Shown here: positions 4,518 to 11,335 of the stretch, piece by piece
Layout: each line of letters starts with the position of its first letter
Numbering within the stretch: the first letter of the stretch is position 1
Source of the DNA: Anaerolineae bacterium
GTDB taxonomy: Bacteria; Chloroflexota; Anaerolineae; JACIWP01
Length of the DNA: 12,428 bases
Assembly (NCBI GenBank): GCA_014360855.1
Contig: JACIWP010000065.1
Span: 1 to 12,428, forward strand
Direction: 5' to 3'
Made by a program: the position numbers and the translations under genes
The notes under the pieces: generated by a model
What the model was told of the DNA's origin: nothing
Database searches by the model: none
What the model saw: the letters and a program-made list of their open reading frames with translations, nothing else

Positions 4518-7013
4518 CTATTCCTGCAGGCCGGCGATGATGCGCTCGTACTTATGCACCAGCTCGCGGGCGTTCTCCATGGAATTCGCCTCAGCGTAGA
4601 TATGAAACTCCGGCGTGTCCGGGTCCGGCAGGACCAAGACCCACTGCTCCTCAGAGAAGTAAATCTTGATGCCGTCGGTCATGTCGGCACCGTAGTCCTT
4701 GTACTGCTCGTTGAGCTTGCGCATGACGGTGCCCTTCAGCTCCCAGGGGCATTCCACCCGGCCGCGGGCAATATGGAACGCCGGCAGGGAATCCACGATG
4801 CGGGAGAGGGAGGTCTTCTGCACGGCCAGGAACTCGAGCAGTTTGACGGCCGCCATCATGCCGTCGGCGGCCGGCTGAAAGGCCGGGAAGATGAAGTTGC
4901 CGGTGCCGTCGCCGGCCATGATGACCCCCTCCTCCAACGCGGCGCGCGTCAGGGTCGGCAGATCGGTCTTCGTCCGCCGCACGCTGGCCCCATACCGGGC
5001 CGCCAGCCGCTCCAGGATATGGGACTGGTGCACCGGCACCACGATGGCCCCCGGCCCCATGGTCTCCCAGGCCAGCACCGCCATCGCCGCCAGGGCCACA
5101 CCGTTGGGAAGAATTTTACCGCGATTATCGGCGATGAACAATTTCTCCCCACCTACATCGAAGCGCACGCCCAGGTCCGCGCTCAGCGCCCCGGTGATGA
5201 GCGCCATCTCCCAGAGGGCTTTCTCGAACTCGTCCTGCCCGATCGACATCTTGCTTTCGTCAATATGGGCGTTGAGGGGCACCGTGTCCACATGGAGCTG
5301 GTTGAGGATGTTGGGCATGACATAGGTCACGGGTGAATAGGCATAGTCGCAGACAATGCGGAAGCGGCGTTCCCGGATGGCCGGCACGTTGACCGCCTTC
5401 AGGAAACCGTCAATATAGCGTTCGGCCACGCCCTGGGCATAGGAAATCGTGCCGATATCGTCCAGATAGACCCGGCGAAAGTCCTCGCGGAAGAAGACCC
5501 GTTCAATGTTGCGCTCGACCGACTTGCTCAGGTTCAGCCCATCCTTGTCCATGAAGCGAATGTCCACCACGCGCTGGTCGAAGGGGGAGACGCGCAGGTG
5601 CACGCCGCCGACGGCGTCGCTGGTGCGGGTGTAGTAGCAGGCGACGGGGATGGGCATGGTGCGCAGGTCCAGCACGTTGATGCCGGCGGAGGGCAGGCCG
5701 GAGATCGTGGCGCGCTTCAGCATGCGGGGACTGCGGTGCGGGTCGCGGTTGATGGTCACGGTACTGCCCTTCGGCAACGTGGCGCCGAACGCCGCCCCCA
5801 ATTTGGCGGCGAACTCCGGCGTCAGATCAATGTTCACCATGCCGGTGACGCCGAAGCGCCCGAAGAGGGTGCGCCGGCTTTGCGCCCCCCAGATCAGGCT
5901 GGAATAGACGTTGACGCCGGCCTCAATCTCCTTCTCCGGCCAGATCTTCACGTTGGCGTGGATCACCGCGTTGCGCCCGACAATGGTGCGGTCTCCGATG
6001 ACCGCGCCCTCGAACGTCATGACGTTCGTGTGAAGGTTGCACTGCCGGCCGACGATGGTGCCGCGCAGTTCGCAGGCCTCCCCAATGTAGGAGTTGCGCC
6101 AGATGATACAGCGGTCCACATGCGCCCTGTTATCCACGATGGAATAATCGCGTATCACGGTAGGGCCGTGGATGGTGACGCCGCCCTTGATCTTGACCTC
6201 GCGCCCCAGGTAAATTGGGCCGTACAGCTTGGCGTCCGGGGCAATCTCCACGCCCGGCTCCACCCAGATGTTCCCCCCGATATGCTCCCCCAGCGGCTCC
6301 GCCTTGACCCGGCCGGCGAGCAGGTCCGCGGTAGCGCGCATGTACTCGGGAATGTTGCCGATATCGCACCAGTATCCATCGGCAATATAACCGAAGAGGG
6401 GATCATTACGCTCCAGCATCACGGGGAACAGGTCCTTGCTGAAGTCGAAGGCCTTGCCGGCGGGGATGTGGTCCAGCACCTCCGGCTCGAGCACATAAAT
6501 GCCCGTGTTGACCGTATCCGAGATCACCTCGCTCCAGCTCGGCTTTTCCAGGAACTGGCGGATGTGTCCTTCCTCGTCGGTGATGACCACGCCGTACTCC
6601 AAGGGGTTGGGCACGCGGTACAGGGTGATGGTGGCAAGGGCGCGCTTCTGACGGTGGTAGTCCAGGATGGCCTGCAGGTCGAAATCGGTAAGGGCGTCGC
6701 CGCTGATGATAATGAAGGTCTCATCCAGGTACTGCTGGGCGTTCTTGACACTGCCGGCGGTGCCCAGAGGCTCTTCCTCCACCGAATAATGGATGTTCAT
6801 GCCCCAGCTCTGGCCCGTCCCCAGGAAATCCTGGATGGTCTCCGCCATATACTGCAGGGTCACCACCACCTCGGTGATGCCGTGGCGCTTCAGCAGGTCC
6901 AGAATATGGGCGATAATCGGTTTATTGGCGACGGGGACCATTGGCTTGGGCCGGCCGATGGTGAGGGGCCGCAAGCGTGAGCCTTCTCCTCCTGCCATGA
7001 CAACCGCCTTCAC
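4518..7013 (-). CDS. Sugar-1-phosphate nucleotidyltransferase fused to a left-handed beta-helix and a degenerate phosphohexomutase domain
   Basis: The product is 831 aa. Residues 1 to about 235 form a nucleotidyltransferase domain: VMAGGEGSRLRPLT (5-18), PLGTAGSVKNA (82-92), SGDALTDFDL (104-113), FLEKPSW (154-160) and VNTGIYVLEPEVLD (168-181). It is likely to make an NDP-sugar such as GDP-mannose. Residues about 245-375 have hexapeptide-like repeats typical of a left-handed beta-helix. Residues about 380-831 resemble phosphomanno/phosphoglucomutases, but the catalytic loops are altered. The phosphoserine loop reads RVSPFD (474-479), the metal loop FDVGGEK (618-624), the sugar loop GDGTGN (701-706) and the phosphate loop LPDPDTPEF (795-803). 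The start is GTG at 7013, with GAGGAGGTGA at 7026-7017. Similar three-domain proteins are annotated in Actinobacteria as mannose-1-phosphate guanylyltransferase. The exact sugar is unknown. Confidence 0.88.
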   Translation of the reverse strand: MKAVVMAGGEGSRLRPLTIGRPKPMVPVANKPIIAHILDLLKRHGITEVVVTLQYMAETIQDFLGTGQSWGMNIHYSVEEEPLGTAGSVKNAQQYLDETFIIISGDALTDFDLQAILDYHRQKRALATITLYRVPNPLEYGVVITDEEGHIRQFLEKPSWSEVISDTVNTGIYVLEPEVLDHIPAGKAFDFSKDLFPVMLERNDPLFGYIADGYWCDIGNIPEYMRATADLLAGRVKAEPLGEHIGGNIWVEPGVEIAPDAKLYGPIYLGREVKIKGGVTIHGPTVIRDYSIVDNRAHVDRCIIWRNSYIGEACELRGTIVGRQCNLHTNVMTFEGAVIGDRTIVGRNAVIHANVKIWPEKEIEAGVNVYSSLIWGAQSRRTLFGRFGVTGMVNIDLTPEFAAKLGAAFGATLPKGSTVTINRDPHRSPRMLKRATISGLPSAGINVLDLRTMPIPVACYYTRTSDAVGGVHLRVSPFDQRVVDIRFMDKDGLNLSKSVERNIERVFFREDFRRVYLDDIGTISYAQGVAERYIDGFLKAVNVPAIRERRFRIVCDYAYSPVTYVMPNILNQLHVDTVPLNAHIDESKMSIGQDEFEKALWEMALITGALSADLGVRFDVGGEKLFIADNRGKILPNGVALAAMAVLAWETMGPGAIVVPVHQSHILERLAARYGASVRRTKTDLPTLTRAALEEGVIMAGDGTGNFIFPAFQPAADGMMAAVKLLEFLAVQKTSLSRIVDSLPAFHIARGRVECPWELKGTVMRKLNEQYKDYGADMTDGIKIYFSEEQWVLVLPDPDTPEFHIYAEANSMENARELVHKYERIIAGLQE

Positions 7014-7121
7014 TGCTCACCTCCTCGGTCTGTGGAATAGTAGCCCCCTTGGCAGGGCGTCAGCATTGACACAAAGCGCAGGACCTTTCCACCGGAGAAA
7101 GTGAAAATGTCTTCTGTCTTC

Positions 7122-7150
7122 ATCATACCATAAACCGGCGAGCTTGTAAA
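7122..7150 (-). promoter_or_regulatory. Sigma-70-type promoter for the nucleotidyltransferase-lgt-nadE operon
   Basis: On the - strand, TTTACA (7150-7145) is followed by a 17-nt spacer and TATGAT (7127-7122), each 5 of 6 to consensus. Transcription would start near 7115, leaving about 100 nt of leader before the GTG at 7013. The only structure seen in that leader is a 5-bp stem, 7085-7089 with 7097-7101. Apart from this promoter and the hairpin at the upstream stop codon, I see nothing else in the 172-nt spacer. Confidence 0.75.
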
Positions 7151-7168
7151 CAGCCGAGGAAGATTGCG

Positions 7169-7187
7169 GATGGCGAAATTCGCCATC
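7169..7187 (-). terminator. Hairpin at the stop codon of the glycosyltransferase gene
   Basis: Bases 7169-7176 (GATGGCGA) pair with 7180-7187 (TCGCCATC) around a 3-nt loop. The stem includes the TGA stop of the upstream gene. On the - strand it is followed by CCGCAATCTTCCTC, not a clean T-run. It could be a weak terminator or a 3'-end stabiliser separating the two operons. Confidence 0.4.
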
Positions 7188-8181
7188 ACCGGCGGAGCGC
7201 ACGGAGCAGGTTAGTGAGGATGCCGGCGGCCAGTCCGAACCCCAGCGCGCCGGCCCGTGCCAGGAGAAAGGCCGGCGCCAGCAGTGCCACTGTCCGGTCC
7301 CTGGACCAGGCGCGCACGCAGAAGGGGATGGTGGAGACCAGGAATGCCGCCAGAGAAGCGCCGGCCAGCGTCCAGCCGGATCTCCAGAAGAGGCCGGCGA
7401 TCAGCCCCATGCAGGCCAGCCCCAACAGGAGTATCTGCAGTTTCAGCACCGGGGGCGTGTGGCTGTCGTCCACCGCCTTGCCGGGATGGCGCAGGTGGAC
7501 CTTGACCTTCCAGAAGCCGATCCAGAACTTCTTGCGCACATAGGCCGGCAGGTTGGCCGCATGCTGATGGCACACCACGGCGCGCGGCTGAAACACCATT
7601 TTATGGCCGGCGGCGGCCAGGCGGAAGGAGAATTCCTGATCTTCCACGTTGGCGCGGGGGAAGGATTCATCGAAGCCGCCGTAGCGCAGGAAGATGTCGC
7701 GGCGGTAGCCGGCGGAGTATGTATCAATGAAGTCAATATAGCGCCGGCGCGCCATGCGGCGATACTTATCCTCATATTCCAACTGCACGAAGCGCGCCGT
7801 AAGCTCCTGCTGGCGGGTGCAGTAGGTGCCCTTGACCCCGACAACCTCCGCCTCCGCGAAAGGCGCCAGCATGGCCTCTGCCCAGTCGGGCGCCGGCTCG
7901 CAGTCGGCGTCGGTGAAGAGCAGGATGGCCCCGCGGGCCTGTCGGGCGCCCAGGTTGCGGGCGGCGGCCGCGCCGCGCCCGGGGAGCTGAAGCACAACTG
8001 CGCCGGCCCGCCGGGCAATCTCCGCGGTATCGTCGCTGGAGCCGTCATCCACGACGATAATTTCGAGGATGCGCCCTCCGGCGGTCTGGCGTTCCAGCGC
8101 CTGCAGGCAGGCCGGCAGGGTGGCGCCGGCGTTTCTGGCCGGCACGATCACCGACGCTGTCAGCGCAAGGGCCTGTTCCAT
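7186..8181 (-). CDS. Family 2 glycosyltransferase with C-terminal membrane segments
   Basis: The product is 331 aa. It is a GT-A fold enzyme that would transfer a sugar from an NDP-sugar to a cell-envelope acceptor or lipid carrier on the cytoplasmic side. The N-terminus ASVIVPARNAGATL (9-22) leads to IVVDDGSSDDTAEIA (42-56). The metal-binding DxD is in FTDADCEP (89-96). Acceptor-side motifs are DTYSAGYRRDIFLRYGGFDE and the ED pair in NVEDQEFSFRLAAAG. Hydrophobic segments from about residue 245 to 325 suggest membrane anchoring. ATG at 8181 lies 7 nt after the sortase stop, with GAGG overlapping that stop, so the two are probably translationally coupled. Donor and acceptor cannot be read from sequence. 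Placement beside a sortase hints at surface polymer or glycoprotein work. Confidence 0.88.
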   Translation of the reverse strand: MEQALALTASVIVPARNAGATLPACLQALERQTAGGRILEIIVVDDGSSDDTAEIARRAGAVVLQLPGRGAAAARNLGARQARGAILLFTDADCEPAPDWAEAMLAPFAEAEVVGVKGTYCTRQQELTARFVQLEYEDKYRRMARRRYIDFIDTYSAGYRRDIFLRYGGFDESFPRANVEDQEFSFRLAAAGHKMVFQPRAVVCHQHAANLPAYVRKKFWIGFWKVKVHLRHPGKAVDDSHTPPVLKLQILLLGLACMGLIAGLFWRSGWTLAGASLAAFLVSTIPFCVRAWSRDRTVALLAPAFLLARAGALGFGLAAGILTNLLRALRR

Positions 8182-8188
8182 AACCGCC

Positions 8189-8968
8189 TCATGGGGTTGG
8201 TGTGGCCGGCAGTGGTTTGGCGATGATGATAAGCCGGTGGGTATTGGTCCAGTACGGCCAGCAGGTGACCAGGGTCAGCCGCTCCTCGGGGGTGGGGGCG
8301 ATGTGCTGGGCGTTGGCGCGGCGCTGTTCCTCGGTGGCGCTGGCCTCGGGCAGGATGAGCTTTTCCGCGACCTGATAAGTGAACTCGCCGCCGTCCTCTG
8401 TGTACAGAGTGATGAGGTCGCCGGCCTGCAGGTCCACCAGATAACGGAAGACCTCGCCCTCGATGTTATGATGGCCGGAGAGGACGATGTTGCCGCCCTG
8501 GCCGGGGTAGGCGCTGTTCTTGTGGTGGCCGGCGGCGTAGGAAGCCGTCTCCCACTCACTGCGCATCTGTCCGTCCTTCTCCACCAGCACCCAGCCCACC
8601 TCGACCACCGGGGCGTCCAGCTTGATGGCCGGCGCGACGATGCGCACGATCTTGCGAGGCATGGGCGTCGGCGTCACCGTCGGGGTGGGCGTGAGGGTGG
8701 GCGTGGCGGTAGGCGGGACCGGGGTATGGGTGGCCGGCACGGGCGTATAAGTCGCCGTGGCTGTCCATGTGGGCGTGGGCGTTGCGGTCGCCGTCGGCAG
8801 GGCGGCCAGAGCCGTCGCGGTGGCGGAGATGGTCTGCAGTTGGGCCATGGCCTCGCGCTGACGAAGCATATCCCGCACCAGAAAGCTGGCCGCCAGCGCT
8901 AGCACCAGCAGGCCGACCGCGATCAACCAGTTGCCCAGCTTGCGATTGCGCGACGATGAGACTTCCAT
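8189..8968 (-). CDS. Sortase-family transpeptidase with N-terminal membrane anchor and Thr/Pro stalk
   Basis: Sortases cut sorting signals of secreted proteins and join them to the cell wall or to other proteins outside the membrane. The product is 259 aa. Residues 13-31 form one membrane helix (NWLIAVGLLVLALAASFLV) with basic residues before it, so the C-terminal domain faces outward. Residues 49-103 are a Thr/Pro/Ala stalk. The beta-barrel domain follows from about 105. The catalytic triad candidates are His166 in LSGHHN, Cys236 in LTLVTCWPYW and Arg245 in TNTHRL. The TLVTC motif suits the class D/E-like sortases, but class is uncertain. The chain ends with a second short PATPTP tail. No LPxTG-type substrate is visible in the window. 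It sits between the HD gene (62 nt) and the glycosyltransferase (7 nt). Confidence 0.92.
   Translation of the reverse strand: MEVSSSRNRKLGNWLIAVGLLVLALAASFLVRDMLRQREAMAQLQTISATATALAALPTATATPTPTWTATATYTPVPATHTPVPPTATPTLTPTPTVTPTPMPRKIVRIVAPAIKLDAPVVEVGWVLVEKDGQMRSEWETASYAAGHHKNSAYPGQGGNIVLSGHHNIEGEVFRYLVDLQAGDLITLYTEDGGEFTYQVAEKLILPEASATEEQRRANAQHIAPTPEERLTLVTCWPYWTNTHRLIIIAKPLPATPTP
8660..8824 (-). repeat. Low-complexity Thr/Pro-coding tract inside the sortase gene
   Basis: This tract encodes residues 49-103 of the sortase, dominated by Thr, Pro, Ala and Val in irregular TPTP- and TATP-like units. On the + strand it reads as GTGGGCGT-like near-repeats. It likely spans the peptidoglycan or a surface layer. 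Such tracts change length easily by slippage. Confidence 0.8.
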
Positions 8969-9030
8969 GTTCGCTTCACCCGATCCCTAGATGTAGATGT
9001 CCCATCCCTTTTGGGTTTCCGCGTATCAGG

Positions 9031-9669
9031 CTAGCGCGCGCCGAGCATCTCCGCTTCCAGCTCTTCGAAGAACGTTTGCATGAAGCGCAGGCGGTGCTCG
9101 GCCATGCGGCGCCCCGTGGTGGTATACATATGTTCGGGGAGGTGGGAAAGCTTGTGCAGGAATTCATGCACCGGCGTGTGTTCCTTCCCGCCGGCGTCCC
9201 CCTCCCGGCGCGCCGCGTCCTGCGGCCTCCAGAGCTCGGCCCCCCGCTCGCCGGCCATGGCGTATGCCCGCGCCACCCCGATCGCCCCCAGCGCATCCAG
9301 CTTGTCCGCATCGGAGAGCACCCGCGCCTCCAGGGTGCGGGGCTCGACGTTATTGCGGAAGCGGTGGGCGGCGATGGCATGTGCGACGGCTTCGACGAGT
9401 TCGGGCGGGTGGCCGGCGAGAAGCTGGCGCGCTCGTTCTGCGCCCCACTGCGCGTGGCAGACGCCGGTGCTGGCTTCCGCCGGCCGGCCGATATCATGCA
9501 GGAGGCAAGCGGTGTGCAGGACCAGCATATCGGCCCCTTCCGCCTGCCCGATATGTTCCGCCAGACGCAGTACCCGCAGTACATGGGAAAAGCCGTGTGC
9601 GCCGCCGGCCTCGGGGTACAGCGCTCTGGCCTCCTCAATGCTGATCAACGACGGTGCGTTTTCGCTCAT
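9031..9669 (-). CDS. HD-domain phosphohydrolase (YpgQ/YedJ-like)
   Basis: The product is 212 aa. The metal-binding set of an HD hydrolase is complete: His29 in HGFSHVLRVLRLAEHI, the His58-Asp59 pair in ACLLHDIG, further histidines at 72 and 102, and Asp120 in LSDADKLDALGAIG. The HGFSHV...HDIG...DADKLDALG layout matches small stand-alone HD proteins such as Bacillus YpgQ, reported to act on nucleoside triphosphates. Substrate here is unknown. ATG at 9669 has only a weak, very close AAGG, and the gene lies 28 nt after the radical SAM gene, so translation may depend on the upstream gene. A link to nucleotide second messengers cannot be read from sequence. Confidence 0.88.
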   Translation of the reverse strand: MSENAPSLISIEEARALYPEAGGAHGFSHVLRVLRLAEHIGQAEGADMLVLHTACLLHDIGRPAEASTGVCHAQWGAERARQLLAGHPPELVEAVAHAIAAHRFRNNVEPRTLEARVLSDADKLDALGAIGVARAYAMAGERGAELWRPQDAARREGDAGGKEHTPVHEFLHKLSHLPEHMYTTTGRRMAEHRLRFMQTFFEELEAEMLGAR

Positions 9670-9697
9670 GGCCTTATTCTGGTTGGCGCAAGCACGC

Positions 9698-11155
9698 TCA
9701 GGCCGATTTTTTCTCGTGCTTACGCCCCACGAAAAAACGGACGAAGTCCCCCATCAGGGAGGGAAGCCGGCGCCAGGTGTCGGGGTTCTTCAGCCGGCGC
9801 CAGATGCGGCTGGGCCGCAGGTAGAAGCGCCGGTAAGCCTCGTGCCATTTGCGTTCCACCAGCTCCGCCGTCACCTCGCCGATCTCAAAGCGCGCCTTCT
9901 CGTCGTGGATGGCGAAGTCGGCCCAATCGTTGGTCAACAGCCGGCCCTGCGTCCGCACCATCTCGTACAGCTCGGTGCCGGGGTACGGCGCGGCGATCAT
10001 GAAGTTGCCCAGATCGGGGTCCAGCTCCAGCGCTAACCGGATGGTCTCGTCCATGGTCTCTTCGGTCTCGGTGGGCAGACCGAAGATAAAGAAGCCCATG
10101 GTCTCCAGGCCGGCGGCGCGGGCGTTGGCGAACGCCTGACGCACTTCCTCGATGGTCTGCTTCTTCTTGATGAAGTCCAGCACGCGCTGGCTCCCGCTCT
10201 CGACGCCGAAGCCAACGCGCTTACAGCCGGCGGCCTTCATAAGCTGGAACAGTTCCAGGTCGGTCTGCGGGGCGCGCATGCCGTGAATGGTGATCCACGG
10301 CACGTGGTTGAGCTTCTCGCGGATGAGCAGGCGGCAGATCTCCTTGGCGCGCTCCACGTCCAGGTTCCAGACGTCGTCGGTGACGCCGATCTCGGTGGCG
10401 CCCAATTCCCGCACCAGGTAGGCCCATTCCTTGACGACCTCCGCCGGCTGGCGTGGGCGCCAGGTATGGCCGGTGATGGGCTTGGAGCAGTAGATGCACT
10501 GGTACGGACAGCCGCGCGAGGTCAACAGGGTGTAGGCGCGCGCGTGAGGGTCCAGGCCGTCGGTCAGCGGCTGTAGGTTGGTGTAGCGCTCGATCTTGAA
10601 AAGGTCGTAGGCCGGCCAGGGGAGGTTGTCCAGGTCTTTACGCAGGGGGCGGTTGGGGTTATGCACCACCTCGCCGGCCTCATTGCGGTAGGAAAGGCCC
10701 AGGATGTCCCGCCAGGCGGGATGGGTAAAGAGCCGCGGGCCCGCCGGCCCGTCCATCGGCCGGCCGGGGTCCGCCTCCAGGGCGTGCAGGATCTCGATGA
10801 TCGTATCCTCTGCCTCCCCGCGCACCACCAGGTCCACCTCGGGCCGCTCCATGGATTCCTGCGGCATCAGCGTCAGATGGGGGCCGCCCAGGATGGTGAC
10901 CGCGCCGTGCGCCTTGGCGGTCTCGGCCGCTTTCCAGGCCTCGTAAATCAGCGGGGTGGGGCTGGAAATGCCGACGACATCGAAGTGCTCCCGCGCCAGC
11001 AGGTCGGCCAGGGGCTCATCCTCCACCTCGCCGTCATAGAGCTGGACGGGATAGCCGGCGGCGCGAATACTGCCGGCCAGATAGCCGAGGCCCATATGGA
11101 TATGCCGGCGGGAATTCCACACCCGCGAGGCAGGGCTTACCAGCAGGATTTTCAT
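9698..11155 (-). CDS. B12-binding-type radical SAM enzyme (BchE/P-methylase-like)
   Basis: The product is 485 aa. Residues 1 to about 125 form a Rossmann-like cobalamin-binding type domain: MKILLVSPASRVWNSR, VVGISSPTP (60-68), ILGGPHLTLMP (88-98) and VVRGEAED (110-117). The DxHxxG cobalamin-ligand motif is not visible, as in many members of this class. The radical SAM domain has the cluster cysteines C216, C220 and C223 in TSRGCPYQCIYCS. It continues with GVESGSQRVLDFIKKKQT and MGFFIFGLPTETEETMDETI. The C-terminus is basic (KKSA end). I chose ATG at 11155, with GAGGTG at 11165-11160 upstream. The open frame runs on to 11524, but the extra 123 residues are unlike the family and would cross the promoter. 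The family includes C-methylases and lipid-modifying enzymes. The substrate is unknown. Confidence 0.87.
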   Translation of the reverse strand: MKILLVSPASRVWNSRRHIHMGLGYLAGSIRAAGYPVQLYDGEVEDEPLADLLAREHFDVVGISSPTPLIYEAWKAAETAKAHGAVTILGGPHLTLMPQESMERPEVDLVVRGEAEDTIIEILHALEADPGRPMDGPAGPRLFTHPAWRDILGLSYRNEAGEVVHNPNRPLRKDLDNLPWPAYDLFKIERYTNLQPLTDGLDPHARAYTLLTSRGCPYQCIYCSKPITGHTWRPRQPAEVVKEWAYLVRELGATEIGVTDDVWNLDVERAKEICRLLIREKLNHVPWITIHGMRAPQTDLELFQLMKAAGCKRVGFGVESGSQRVLDFIKKKQTIEEVRQAFANARAAGLETMGFFIFGLPTETEETMDETIRLALELDPDLGNFMIAAPYPGTELYEMVRTQGRLLTNDWADFAIHDEKARFEIGEVTAELVERKWHEAYRRFYLRPSRIWRRLKNPDTWRRLPSLMGDFVRFFVGRKHEKKSA

Positions 11156-11192
11156 GGCACACCTCAATATGATGCGATCGTCCTCGGCAGAA

Positions 11193-11221
11193 ATTATATC
11201 ACGTCTGGCCGCTTTCACCAA
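11193..11221 (-). promoter_or_regulatory. Promoter of the radical SAM-HD-sortase-glycosyltransferase operon
   Basis: On the - strand, TTGGTG (11221-11216) is followed by a 17-nt spacer and a perfect TATAAT (11198-11193). Transcription would start near 11186, leaving a leader of about 30 nt before the ATG at 11155. The short leader and correct spacing also support the chosen start of the radical SAM gene. Confidence 0.7.
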
Positions 11222-11226
11222 TTCGC

Positions 11227-11313
11227 CGGCCGGGGGCTGGGGCGGATTTGCACAGCCGGCCGTTTTCGTGTAGATTATTGACCGATCATCAGACCACTTT
11301 GATACGTCAGACC
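11227..11313 (+). promoter_or_regulatory. Divergent spacer: hairpin, possible amidohydrolase promoters and a repeated heptamer
   Basis: Bases 11227-11239 and 11253-11262 form an imperfect G+C-rich hairpin (two 5-bp blocks, one bulge) followed by TTTT. Two weak promoter candidates for the + strand overlap here: TTGCAC (11248-11253)-N17-TAGATT (11271-11276), and TTGACC (11278-11283)-N17-GATACG (11301-11306). The heptamer TCAGACC occurs at 11289-11295 and again at 11307-11313, 18 bp apart, overlapping the second candidate. An operator role is inference. Confidence 0.35.
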
Positions 11314-11335
11314 TCACTGCGAAAGGAGCGGGGAT

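Noticed and set aside
5598..6980. 460-residue open frame on the + strand opposite the nucleotidyltransferase gene
   Set aside because: It mirrors the real gene on the - strand, shows no recognisable domain, and has the His/Gln/Val-rich composition typical of antisense frames in G+C-rich DNA.
8660..8824. Repetitive GTGGGCGT-like tract as a CRISPR or satellite array
   Set aside because: There is no regular repeat-spacer pattern. The tract is in frame and codes for the Thr/Pro stalk of the sortase.
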